Shown: one piece after another, positions 1-8,400 of the stretch
How the letters are laid out: each line of letters starts with the position of its first letter
Position numbering within the stretch: the stretch's first letter is position 1
NCBI GenBank assembly: GCA_030536615.1
Contig: JAUNPQ010000007.1
Span: 1-58,137 of the forward strand
Direction of reading: 5' to 3'
Length of the DNA stretch: 58,137 bases
From: Bacteroidales bacterium
GTDB lineage: Bacteria > Bacteroidota > Bacteroidia > Bacteroidales > Muribaculaceae
Program-made: the position numbers and the translations under genes
Notes under the pieces: generated by a model
Database searches by the model: none
The model's input: the letters and a program-made list of their open reading frames with translations, nothing else
Told to the model about the DNA's origin: nothing

Positions 1-1
1 C

Positions 2-2000
2 CAGTGGATTGCTTTTGCGGACGGCAGTGCTGAACCCTGCATCGTGGAGTATCACCGCTATGGGTCAAGCGTGGATAAAGCCCGTTATCCCTTGAAATAT
101 GAAGACCACACCACGCAGCATCCTCTCGGCGCCAATGCCAAGGTGTGGATGTGCGGCGGCACATGGTGGGTTGACGGCAATGACTGCGAGCCCACCTACT
201 TCGGCCGCGACGGCGAGGGCAGACTCTACAAGATGCTTCACTCGCCATGGGCGTATGCGTGGGGGGGCCGGACATACGGAATTCTGGTACCGCAACAGGA
301 AATATTCGGCCGACGTACATTTTAATGACGGATGGCATGACGGACGCATCAGGCTGCTGATTGATGACAGCGGCGACTATAACTCAATCTCGACATGCGG
401 GATGTGGCCGGAGGATGGTCTGGGCGCGAACGACAACATAACCGGAATCGGTGATGTAATAACACGTACTGACGGCAACAGCTGGGTTGAGATGTGGGTT
501 TTCTCACATGATCAGGGCCTTGCCTATTTCACAGTCGGCAATCCGCCGGAGACAATCACGGAACCGCAGGTGACTGCAACCCCCGGAAACCTTGATATCA
601 AATGTTACACGGGTGATTCAGGTATCGGCGTGATACGTTTCTCGGGCCGAAACATTGACGGCCTCCCGGTCTCGCTCAGCATAACCGGCGATGACTGTTT
701 CTCGCTTGAGAAAGAAAGTGTTAACCCCTCGGAGGGAGATGGAGAGGTCAAAGTGTACTTCAGCCCGGACGGCGAAGGCACATATAAGGCCGAAGTGGAG
801 GCACGTGTGGACGGGCGTCTGCTGTGCAGAGTTCCGGTGACAGGCACTTGTCGCAAATATGTGGCTGACTATCCCATCAACTCTCTGACGCAGAAGTGGA
901 TCTATTCAGCCAATGCGTCGACGCTACCGCAGGCGCCATGGTTCAACAGCAACTCCATCAGCCGAGACATGTGCGCGGCCAATGGAAAGGTGTACGTGCT
1001 GGGATACAACTCCACTGTCATTGATATTCTTGATGGCGAGACGGGCGCCCATATCGGGCGGTTGTCTACAGATGGTATCTCGGGGGGTCTGATTCCTCTC
1101 TCAGGCATTGGTGCCCTGGGCAGCTCCATTATCGGTGTCAACACTGCTGATGCCGACGGAGAGTTGCGCATATACCGCTGGGACAGCGACACGTCGTTGC
1201 CCCGACTGTGGTTTGCCACAACAAACCATGGTGACGTGCAGGTGGGGCGTACTGTCAGCACATCCGGCACTATCGAAGACGGCTATATCTCCCTGGGATT
1301 CGGCGAGGCGCCTAAGAACAGCGATATCCAGAAAGCGGTCATCTATCATGTATCCAACGGCAACGTGGATAATGCACCCATAATAACTACTCTCCCATAT
1401 ACGGGCGGAAACAGTTCCAACCAACATATATCGCTGCTTCCCGATGGCTCATTCTGGCTGACTAACAAAGACACTTATCCCACGCATTATTCCCGGGCCG
1501 GCGGCTATATTGAGGAAATCAATGAGGGTCTGACCGGAAACAAATCCGGCATCGGGACGGATATATTCACCTATGCCGGCCGCAAATACTTCGCAATCAC
1601 ATCGTCGCTGGGGTCCTCAGAGGCTGCATACTGGGGCAATGGTGTGGTAGAGTTGCTGGACATCACAGACGGCGTTGACCGGGCTGTCCACAAGGGAGTT
1701 TATCCCTCGGGAGGTCTCGGGACCGCGAACTGGGGAACAGTGGGTAATACCGCCGTCGCACACTCTATCAACGATCTCGGCAACCGTCTGAACCTGTATG
1801 TGTTCTTCCCGCATCAAGGCATAGCATGCTTCAGCCACGCGGACGTATATTCAGATGTTGAGACAATCGGACAGGATCCCGGGAACGCTCCGGAGGTATG
1901 GTATACCATCTCCGGCATCCGCCTGAACAGCAGGCCCTCAGCTGCCGGGCTGTATATTGTCCGCAAAGGAGACAAAGTCCGGAAAGTGGCAATACGATAA
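2..2000 (+). CDS. Large secreted protein with T9SS sorting domain, 5'-truncated and frameshifted
   Basis: The gene begins before the window. It reads in one frame from base 2 to about 262 and continues in another frame to the stop at 1998-2000. The break falls in a run of seven G; with six G the two halves join smoothly (AWGAGHTEFWYRN). The product shows a Trp/Gly-rich N-terminal region, an immunoglobulin-like segment at about 560-855, and a beta-propeller-like segment at about 880-1850 that resembles part of the protein encoded at 18248-19684 (a PW-[FM]-NS motif followed by strand repeats). The C-terminus (GIRLN...AAGLYIVRKGDKV) is a short T9SS type A sorting domain, so the protein is probably exported through the outer membrane by the Por system encoded later in this window. 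Function is unknown. The frameshift may be a real lesion, a phase-variable tract or a sequencing error. Confidence 0.7.
261..267 (+). other. G7 homopolymer frameshift site
   Basis: Seven consecutive G mark the point where the coding frame of the first gene changes. Upstream the frame starting at base 2 is protein-like, and it stops at 323-325 if continued. Downstream the frame ending at 2000 is protein-like. Loss of one G restores a single reading frame. Confidence 0.75.
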
Positions 2001-2072
2001 TTACAATGAGGGCATATCGTCTCCGTGATATGCTCCCACAGACACACCATAAGGACAGGTGTCATGATTTTG

Positions 2073-2104
2073 CAGTAAGGACACGGCATGCCGTGTCCTT
2101 ACTG
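2073..2104. terminator. Perfect 32-bp palindrome, probable terminator
   Basis: An uninterrupted perfect inverted repeat with no spacer, centred on GCATGC, with arms CAGTAAGGACACGGCA and its complement. It lies 73 bp after the first gene's stop and would fold as RNA into a very strong hairpin. No long U-run follows (TTGCACTTC), so it is not a textbook intrinsic terminator. Termination is inferred from position and stability. Confidence 0.55.
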
Positions 2105-2150
2105 TTGCACTTCATTCATAAATATGCGAGGCAGTTTTTGGCTGAAAAAA

Positions 2151-2181
2151 TTGGGGATGATGGAAAAAAGCCTTACATTTG
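2151..2181 (+). promoter_or_regulatory. Bacteroidota-type promoter for ferredoxin
   Basis: A -33 TTG at 2151-2153 and a -7 TACATTTG at 2174-2181 are separated by 20 nt and match the Bacteroides sigma-ABfr consensus (TTTG, 19-21 nt, TAnnTTTG). Transcription would start near 2187 and leave an approximately 80-nt leader before the ferredoxin ATG at 2267. Confidence 0.65.
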
Positions 2182-2266
2182 CATCATGAAAGCGTGGGGC
2201 TTTGCCCCCGTTTTATTATTGTTTTAATACGTATTAATAACACATTTATCTAAAAATCCGACAATT

Positions 2267-2437
2267 ATGGCTTACGTTATTACTGACAGATGTGTGGCTT
2301 GCGGCACTTGCCTGCCCGTGTGCCCCGTTGAAGCAATTTCCGAAGGCGAGATCTACCACATTGATCCTGACACATGCATCGAGTGTGGTTCATGCGCAGA
2401 GGTTTGCCCCAGCGGCGCTATTGAGCCCGGTGCATAA
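2267..2437 (+). CDS. 2[4Fe-4S] ferredoxin
   Basis: A 56-residue clostridial-type ferredoxin. Two cysteine clusters are visible: CVACGTCLPVCP at residues 9-20 and CIECGSCAEVCP at residues 37-48, each CxxCxxCxxxCP, which ligate two [4Fe-4S] clusters. It is a small soluble electron carrier, likely serving pyruvate:ferredoxin oxidoreductase, hydrogenase or Rnf-type enzymes. The ATG at 2267 directly precedes the AYVITDRC start typical of the family, and the length matches complete family members. The gene has its own promoter upstream and a U-rich terminator downstream, so it is probably monocistronic and highly expressed. Physiological partners cannot be read from the neighbours. Confidence 0.95.
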   Translation: MAYVITDRCVACGTCLPVCPVEAISEGEIYHIDPDTCIECGSCAEVCPSGAIEPGA

Positions 2438-2466
2438 ACTGCATTTACGCATTGAAAACATTTTGA

Positions 2467-2496
2467 GGAGGACGCGCAGGCGCTCTCCTTTTTTAT
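2467..2496 (+). terminator. Intrinsic terminator after ferredoxin
   Basis: A GC-rich stem (2467-2475 with 2480-2488, one mismatch and one wobble, GCAG loop) is followed at once by TTTTTTATT. It lies 30 bp after the ferredoxin stop. Confidence 0.8.
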
Positions 2497-2616
2497 TGGC
2501 CTGTCAGGCTGAACGGGTGTAAACGCGCAGAATGATGCCCGGATATATGAAGGAGAATAATGTCGGGACACATGAAGTTTTTTATGCGGGGTGGGGTGCA
2601 TGTCGGTTGAATTGAG

Positions 2617-2624
2617 TAATTTTG
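2617..2624 (+). promoter_or_regulatory. Possible -7 element immediately before the glycosyltransferase
   Basis: TAATTTTG matches the Bacteroidota -7 consensus and ends only 4 nt before the ATG at 2629, which would give a leaderless mRNA. No good -33 TTG lies about 20 nt upstream, so the call is weak. Confidence 0.35.
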
Positions 2625-2628
2625 CATC

Positions 2629-4257
2629 ATGAAACGGAATGTGCCTGTAATCATAGTCTGTCTTATAGCTGCGGCGCTGTTTGTGCCCTGGCTTGGCGAG
2701 ACATGTTTCTATTCAAAGGGTGAGCCGCGCGAGGCGGTTGTGGCCATGACTATGCTTCAGGACGGTAATTGGATCCTTCCTCAGAGCTATGGTGCGGACA
2801 TTCCCTATAAACCGCCGTTGCTGGCATGGCTGATAGCTGTGTTCTCGGCGGTGCTGAACGGCGGCACGGTCAATGAGTTCACATCGCGTCTGCCGTCGGC
2901 GCTTGCCGCAATAGCCATGCTTGTTGCCGGATGGCGCGTTGTAGCCGCCAAGGCCGGAGAACGCCGTGCATGGGTGATGACTCTTGTCACGATGACGAGT
3001 TTCGAGGTGTTCAGGGCCGCTGTGGCCTGCCGTGTGGATATGGTTCTGACGGCTTGCATGGTGGGTGCTATCTATGCGTTGTACACCATGCGCGGGCATC
3101 CGTGGCGTGTGCTGTGGGCCGTGCTTCTGCTCAGCGGCGCCACGCTATCCAAAGGCCCTGTAGGCGCTTTGCTGCCGTGTGCGGCCATGGGCCTGTATAT
3201 GCTTCTGCGCGGTGACAATTTTCTGCGCACATTCCTGACACTTACAGGCATATGTGCCGCGGCATTCATTCTGCCGGCGTTGTGGTACTATGCCGCATGG
3301 CTGCAGGGAGGCGATGATTTCATCAGGCTTGCTCTTGAGGAAAACATCGGTCGTCTTACAGGTTCAATGAGCTATGACAGTCATGTGAATCCGTGGTGGT
3401 ACAATCTGCAGTCAATCGTTGCCGGAATGCTGCCGTGGACAGTCCCGGTACTGATTGCCCTGTGCTACAGAAGTGTGCGCACACACATACGCTCCCTGAA
3501 ACTTGACCGGGGACTGCCGCTGATGGCGTGGACAGTTGGACTGACCGTATTGGTGTTCTACTGTATCCCTGAGAGCAAACGCAGTGTGTATCTTCTGCCT
3601 TGCTATCCGTTCATGGCTTACGGGGCGGCGTGGGTGCTGGGCCATGTGTCAGCCACGCGTCTCATGAGGGCATGGTCTGTCATTCTCGCTATAATAGCAC
3701 TGCTGGCGCCGGGGGTGCTCATAGCGGCATCATATGGTCTTTTCCCCGGCGTGACGCTTATGACGCCCCGGTGGTGGCAGTGGCCTTTTGCCGTGCTGCC
3801 AATGCTTGTGGCACTGTGGTGGCTGCTGACGCGCCGCATATCCCGCACGGGACTGAAAAGCGCGTTGGGACTCACCTATGTGATTCTTCTGGCGTATAAT
3901 GCCGCATACATGCCCATGGTGCTCAATGCTCGCTCAGACATTCAGGCAGCGGAGATCATAGAGCAGACTGTCCCTGAGGATGCTCCCATAGTCACATATA
4001 TCCCGGAGGACCGGCTTATGCGCTATTACTCCATCAATTTTTATCTGGGTGACCGTCTGAGACGCGTGGAGAGACTTGAGGACGTGCCTGCTGACGCATG
4101 GCTGCTGACATCGCCGGCGGACAGCCTTGCGGGGACAATGCTCACACCTAAAAGCACAGACACGCGTCGTCCCGTAATCCTTGTGCACCCCAACGCTGTT
4201 ATAAAGAAAAACATAGCAACAACAATCCAAGATGATAGAACGCATTATAATAATTGA
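2629..4257 (+). CDS. ArnT/PMT-family membrane glycosyltransferase
   Basis: A 542-residue polytopic inner-membrane protein of the GT-C fold (PMT_2/ArnT-like, GT39/GT83). The N-terminus carries the first membrane segment followed by the acidic EPREAVVAM motif at about residues 32-40; E/D residues in this loop bind the polyprenyl-phosphate sugar donor in ArnT. About ten more hydrophobic segments follow, then a C-terminal periplasmic domain from about residue 425. Such enzymes move a sugar or aminoarabinose from undecaprenyl phosphate to lipid A, other lipids or proteins in the periplasm. Donor and acceptor cannot be told from sequence. The 3' end overlaps phoH by 26 bp, so the two are probably co-transcribed. 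A polyprenyl-phosphate mannose synthase at 33399 could supply a donor, but it is far away. Confidence 0.88.
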   Translation: MKRNVPVIIVCLIAAALFVPWLGETCFYSKGEPREAVVAMTMLQDGNWILPQSYGADIPYKPPLLAWLIAVFSAVLNGGTVNEFTSRLPSALAAIAMLVAGWRVVAAKAGERRAWVMTLVTMTSFEVFRAAVACRVDMVLTACMVGAIYALYTMRGHPWRVLWAVLLLSGATLSKGPVGALLPCAAMGLYMLLRGDNFLRTFLTLTGICAAAFILPALWYYAAWLQGGDDFIRLALEENIGRLTGSMSYDSHVNPWWYNLQSIVAGMLPWTVPVLIALCYRSVRTHIRSLKLDRGLPLMAWTVGLTVLVFYCIPESKRSVYLLPCYPFMAYGAAWVLGHVSATRLMRAWSVILAIIALLAPGVLIAASYGLFPGVTLMTPRWWQWPFAVLPMLVALWWLLTRRISRTGLKSALGLTYVILLAYNAAYMPMVLNARSDIQAAEIIEQTVPEDAPIVTYIPEDRLMRYYSINFYLGDRLRRVERLEDVPADAWLLTSPADSLAGTMLTPKSTDTRRPVILVHPNAVIKKNIATTIQDDRTHYNN

Positions 4258-5230
4258 GAATGCGGACCCGGTGATTTTCTACGGGGTCAACAATTCAAAC
4301 ATGCATCTTATCCGCAATCTCTTTCCCAAACTGAAAGTGACAGCCCGCGGCTCAGTGATAAAAGTGATAGGAGAGGAGGCGGAGACTGCCGTTTTCGAGA
4401 AAAAAATCAAGGAACTGGCGGATCATTGCGAACGTTTCAACCGTCTCACCGAGGATGCCATACTGGACATTGTGAAAGGACAGGCGCCGGCTGAGCTGAA
4501 GCGTGACGGAGTCATCATCTATGGAGTCAACGGCAAACCCATAATGGGCCGCACGCCCAATCAGGAGAAGCTTGTGGAGACATTCAGCCACAATGACCTG
4601 ACATTCGCGCTCGGTCCCGCGGGTACGGGCAAGACATATATCGCCATAGCCCTGGCCGTCAGAGCGCTCAAGAACCGCGAAGTGCGGAAGATAATATTGT
4701 CTCGGCCGGCGGTTGAGGCCGGTGAGAAGCTTGGTTTCCTGCCCGGTGACATGCGTGACAAGATTGATCCCTATCTCCAACCCCTCTATGACGCCCTTGA
4801 GGACATGATTCCCGCCATTAAGCTGCGTGAGTACATGGACACCAAGGTCATACAGATAGCGCCTCTGGCATTCATGCGCGGACGCACGCTCAATGATGCC
4901 GTTATTGTGCTCGACGAAGCACAGAATACCACCACCCATCAGATAAAAATGTTCCTGACCCGTCTGGGTATGAATGCCAAGATGATCATTACGGGCGATG
5001 TAACCCAGATTGATCTTCCGCGCACAACACGCTCCGGACTTGTGCATGCGCTTGATGTGCTTAAAGGCGTTGAAGGCGTGGGACGCGTGGACTTCGGCAA
5101 AAAGGACATTGTGCGCCATCATCTTGTGCAACGCATTGTCGAGGCATATGAGACTCATGAGAAAACAGTCCGGGAACAGCAGGACGCCACAATGGCGGTA
5201 TCAGCTGATGACAAGGGATCCACGGAATGA
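4232..5230 (+). CDS. phoH: PhoH family ATPase
   Basis: A 332-residue PhoH-like protein. An N-terminal KH-like region (about 1-105) precedes the ATPase core with Walker A GPAGTGKT at 128-135, the SRPAVEAGEKLGFLPGD motif at about 160-176 and Walker B VIVLDEAQN near 225. The family is cytosolic, associated with phosphate starvation in E. coli and with RNA metabolism (YbeZ with the RNase YbeY in ribosome quality control). Length and motif order are those of normal PhoH/YbeZ. The start overlaps the end of the preceding glycosyltransferase, and its stop overlaps the next start (ATGA at 5227), which suggests translational coupling. No ybeY is adjacent here. Confidence 0.95.
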   Translation: MIERIIIIENADPVIFYGVNNSNMHLIRNLFPKLKVTARGSVIKVIGEEAETAVFEKKIKELADHCERFNRLTEDAILDIVKGQAPAELKRDGVIIYGVNGKPIMGRTPNQEKLVETFSHNDLTFALGPAGTGKTYIAIALAVRALKNREVRKIILSRPAVEAGEKLGFLPGDMRDKIDPYLQPLYDALEDMIPAIKLREYMDTKVIQIAPLAFMRGRTLNDAVIVLDEAQNTTTHQIKMFLTRLGMNAKMIITGDVTQIDLPRTTRSGLVHALDVLKGVEGVGRVDFGKKDIVRHHLVQRIVEAYETHEKTVREQQDATMAVSADDKGSTE

Positions 5231-5970
5231 ATCAGGAAGTTGAGAATATAAACCCTTATGGGACTGCCGAGGCCAAACATGCCCAGGTGCGGGTGATGTT
5301 TGACAGCATCGCGCCTGCCTATGATGTCATGAACAGGATGATGACCTTCGGAGTTGATCGCCGGTGGCGCCGCAAGGCTGTTGCCGGGGTTGCTGGGGCA
5401 TCTCCGCGTAAAGTGCTTGACATAGCCACAGGCACAGGCGATCTGGCTATGGCGTTGGCACGGGCACTTCCGGAGGCGGATATCACAGGTGTTGACCTCA
5501 GTGAAGGAATGCTTGAATTGGGACGTGCCAAAGTGGAGCGTGCAGGCATGGCCGGGCGCGTGACATTCAGCGTGGCCGATGCCTTGGCACTCCCTTTTGA
5601 TGACAACAGTTTCGATGCCGTGACTGTGGCATACGGTGTGCGCAATTTCGAGCATCTTGATCGGGGATATGCCGAGATGCTGCGAGTGCTCAGACCGGGA
5701 GGCATGCTGTGCGTGCTTGAATTGTCGGTGCCGTCATCAGCATTGGTAAAGCCTTTCTATGCGGCGTATACCGGGGCCATCATCCCTCTTGTGGGCAGGA
5801 TGGTGTCGCGCGATGCACGTGCCTATAGCTATCTTCCGCGCAGCATACGCGCCGTGCCGGCGCGGGAGGCCATGACAGACCTTATGGCAGCGGCCGGGTT
5901 TACGGGATGCCGGTGGCGATCATTGACAATGGGTGTATGCACAATGTACACCGCGCTGAAACCGGACTGA
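5227..5970 (+). CDS. ubiE: Demethylmenaquinone methyltransferase
   Basis: A 247-residue class I SAM-dependent methyltransferase of the UbiE/MenG family, catalysing the final C-methylation that turns demethylmenaquinone into menaquinone for anaerobic respiration. The N-terminal FDSIAPAYDVMNRMMTFGVD block is the family signature; SAM motif I VLDIATGTGDLA lies near residue 65, and the AYGVRNF and VLRPGG blocks follow. Length is typical. It overlaps phoH by 4 bp and is the last gene of this three-gene run. Only the menaquinone reaction is expected in Bacteroidales, so menG would be an equally good symbol. Confidence 0.95.
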   Translation: MNQEVENINPYGTAEAKHAQVRVMFDSIAPAYDVMNRMMTFGVDRRWRRKAVAGVAGASPRKVLDIATGTGDLAMALARALPEADITGVDLSEGMLELGRAKVERAGMAGRVTFSVADALALPFDDNSFDAVTVAYGVRNFEHLDRGYAEMLRVLRPGGMLCVLELSVPSSALVKPFYAAYTGAIIPLVGRMVSRDARAYSYLPRSIRAVPAREAMTDLMAAAGFTGCRWRSLTMGVCTMYTALKPD

Positions 5971-6058
5971 AAATATCCCCTATGAAACTATACTGAACTT
6001 ACACCTCTGAGATCAATCAGGATTTAGCATATATCACACATTATAATCAAAACCAATC

Positions 6059-7357
6059 ATGATGCGATTCTTCTGTTTTATGATTATGTCGGCACTGACA
6101 GCCATGCTTGCCCGGGGGCAGCAGTGGGAGGCGGACACTCTTATGACACAGGAAATGGCTGTCCTTCCCACAGACAGTATAGCCGTTGAACCTTACGACA
6201 CTGTGATTGTCATCAAACCACTGCCCGAAACAATATTTCTGCCGGCGGTATATACAAATTATAAGGATTACAGTGATTATGATCCTTTTGCGCGGCAGTA
6301 CAGCGGCACGGAGGCCCTGAGATGGGTTGAGGAGGCTCTGGCTGTGGAGCAGGCAGCCGGAATGCTCCAACAGCGGTTGTTCATCAACTCGCCGCAGACG
6401 GTGCGTTATAATCTGGCCACCTTGCCGTCAGCGCCGCGTCAGTATATAGCAGAGGTGAATCCCAGCCGTCACACCATAGAGATACGTGAGATTACGCCTG
6501 ATCTTCCCGGCCGTATGCAGGTTGAGGTTGAGAAAAAGCACTGGCTGCGCACGTTCGATGCTTCCCTGCAGTTCTCGCAGGCATTCATCTCCCCGAACTG
6601 GTATCAGGGCGGAAACAACAACCTGAATTTCCTTGCCAATGTCTACTACAATGTCAAACTCAATCCGGCTTTTCATCCCAAACTTCTTTTTGAGTCAACC
6701 TTGCAATATAAGCTTGGCCTGAACAGTGCGCCCGATGACTCACTGCGCAACTACTCCATCTCCGAGGATCTGCTGCAGCTGAACACCACCTTCGGTTATA
6801 AAGCCGCCCACCGGTGGTACTACTCGGTGAATGCGCAGTTCAAGACCCAGATACTCAACTCCTATGCAAAGAACACGCGCAATCTCAGCTCGGCATTTCT
6901 TGCGCCCGCCGAGTTCAACGCCGGTCTTGGTATGACATACAACTACGCAAATAAAAAGAAAACGTTCACTTTCGACACTTCTCTGGCCCCGATTTCATAT
7001 AACATGAAAATATGTGTCAAGCCTGACTCCGTTATGAGCCATGAGGCGCTAAATATCAGTCCGGACAGACACTATTCGATGAAATTCGGTAGCACGGCCG
7101 AGTGCAAGATTCTCTGGCAGATTGCCTCAAACATCCAGTTCCGGAGCCGTCTGTTTATGTTCTCCGACTATTCATATATACAAGGTGACTGGGAGAACAC
7201 GCTTGCCATGAACATAAACCGTTATCTGACCACACAGATATACTGCCATCTGCGCTATGATTCCACAACGCCACGTTGTGAGGACAAGAGCTGGCATAAA
7301 CTTCAGATAAAGGAAATTCTCTCGTTCGGAGTGTCATACCGATTCTCATCCATATGA
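6059..7357 (+). CDS. DUF3078-like outer-membrane protein
   Basis: A 432-residue protein with an N-terminal signal peptide ending near ARGQQ (residue about 20). The C-terminal two thirds show alternating strands with aromatic ends and family-like blocks (WYQGGNNNLNFLANVYYN, TTFGYKAAHRWYYSVNAQFKTQ), fitting a beta-barrel of the DUF3078 family that is widespread in Bacteroidota. It ends in a terminal strand with aromatic/hydrophobic residues (SFGVSYRFSSI), as outer-membrane barrels do. The role is unknown. It overlaps the next gene by 4 bp and forms a three-gene envelope cluster with it and the following gene. Confidence 0.75.
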   Translation: MMRFFCFMIMSALTAMLARGQQWEADTLMTQEMAVLPTDSIAVEPYDTVIVIKPLPETIFLPAVYTNYKDYSDYDPFARQYSGTEALRWVEEALAVEQAAGMLQQRLFINSPQTVRYNLATLPSAPRQYIAEVNPSRHTIEIREITPDLPGRMQVEVEKKHWLRTFDASLQFSQAFISPNWYQGGNNNLNFLANVYYNVKLNPAFHPKLLFESTLQYKLGLNSAPDDSLRNYSISEDLLQLNTTFGYKAAHRWYYSVNAQFKTQILNSYAKNTRNLSSAFLAPAEFNAGLGMTYNYANKKKTFTFDTSLAPISYNMKICVKPDSVMSHEALNISPDRHYSMKFGSTAECKILWQIASNIQFRSRLFMFSDYSYIQGDWENTLAMNINRYLTTQIYCHLRYDSTTPRCEDKSWHKLQIKEILSFGVSYRFSSI

Positions 7358-7905
7358 TCCGCTTTCCGTTTCTCCGCTCTGTCATCATATTGATGCTGAT
7401 GCTTGTGGCGCATGCCGCGGCGCATGCGCGTGTGGAGATTCCAGACAGCATACGTGAGCGTCTGGATGCACCCGGTACTGCTATGGAGGGAGTGTGGCAG
7501 TTTGTGGAGGATGGTGCTGTTATGGCTGTGGTTGCCGATGGCAATGGCGGATTCCGGATTATAAGCCTTGACAGCCCTTATCTGACTCTTGAGCCGGGAA
7601 CAGTCATTGGCACGGCACATCCTGTGGACGCGACAGGGCGAGTGTTCCGCTGGGAAACCTACACGGGTCAGGATTCTGATGGGCGTCTGTGCTCGCGTCG
7701 TTCTTTTGATGTGTCTCTCAGTGACGATGATGCACGCAGATTGTCCATGACCCCGGTTGCCAAAGGAATCAGGCTTAACCTGTGGATGTTGTACCGGTTT
7801 TTTGTGACGCTGTCGGCGCGCGATAACCGCAAGGAGAAAAAACTTGACGCCATCAGGATTTACCCGGACGGTGAATATAATGTTCTAAATGCCATTGTGC
7901 TATGA
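7354..7905 (+). CDS. Secreted hypothetical protein
   Basis: A 183-residue protein with a clear signal peptide (hydrophobic segment about residues 8-24, cleavage near AHA-RV). The mature part is small and beta-rich, and starts with a PDSIRERLDAPGTAMEGVWQF segment reminiscent of lipocalin-like or DUF4488-like small secreted proteins that begin with a G-x-W motif. I do not recognise the family with confidence. It overlaps both neighbours by 4 bp, so it is translated with the DUF3078-like barrel before it and the small protein after it, which suggests a shared envelope role. Confidence 0.6.
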   Translation: MIRFPFLRSVIILMLMLVAHAAAHARVEIPDSIRERLDAPGTAMEGVWQFVEDGAVMAVVADGNGGFRIISLDSPYLTLEPGTVIGTAHPVDATGRVFRWETYTGQDSDGRLCSRRSFDVSLSDDDARRLSMTPVAKGIRLNLWMLYRFFVTLSARDNRKEKKLDAIRIYPDGEYNVLNAIVL

Positions 7906-8393
7906 TACGGCTTCTGGCAATTGCGATTTTCTTGAACCTGGCCTTTCCCGGTGTGATGGGTCAGCGGACAACCCGCCAGCATCTCAAGACGGATGTGCAG
8001 GCGGGACAGGCGGCATCTATTTCTGCCGTCAGAGCAGACACCATCAAAGGCGAGGCGTTGTCGTGTTTCACTGTGACGGGCTATGAAAAACCGTTGCGCA
8101 GCGCGCGTGAGACGCTTCTGGTGCATGCGGCATCGGAAGCCCCGGCAATCAACGCTATACTCCTCAGAATTGAGTATATTGACATGGTCGGACGGCAGTT
8201 GCACAGCCGCACACTTGCTGTTCCCACAGATGTTGCAGCCGGACAGACACGTATGCTCACGTTCCGGTCATGGGATGTCAATAAAGTGTTTTATTATCAC
8301 TTAAACCGGCCGCCGCGTACATCCGCACAAGGAACGCCATATGCAGTCCGTGTGACAGTGGTGGGCGCATTGATACCCCGGGAAAAGAACTGA
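7902..8393 (+). CDS. Secreted hypothetical protein
   Basis: A 163-residue protein with a signal peptide (MIRLLAIAIFLNLAFPGVMGQ). The remainder looks like a single beta-sandwich: strands such as LLRIEYIDMVGRQLHSRTLAV and a WDVNKVFYYHLNR segment. No catalytic motif or known family is recognised. It starts inside the end of the preceding gene (ATGA overlap at 7902). The stop lies 7 bp from the stop of the convergent TPR gene, with no hairpin between them, so the two transcripts probably overlap. Confidence 0.55.
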   Translation: MIRLLAIAIFLNLAFPGVMGQRTTRQHLKTDVQAGQAASISAVRADTIKGEALSCFTVTGYEKPLRSARETLLVHAASEAPAINAILLRIEYIDMVGRQLHSRTLAVPTDVAAGQTRMLTFRSWDVNKVFYYHLNRPPRTSAQGTPYAVRVTVVGALIPREKN

Positions 8394-8400
8394 CGACGGT

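Noticed and set aside
99..257. Upstream extension of the second frame of the first gene (a 633-codon reading)
   Set aside because: The translation is low-complexity Arg/Ser/Thr-rich and unlike protein; the other frame is the real one up to the G7 tract.
2073..2104. Palindrome as a phage attachment site
   Set aside because: No integrase, tRNA edge or second copy of the sequence was seen nearby.
4352..5158. Open frame of 268 codons on the minus strand opposite phoH
   Set aside because: The plus strand has the full PhoH motifs; the minus frame has no recognisable domain and is a shadow of codon bias.
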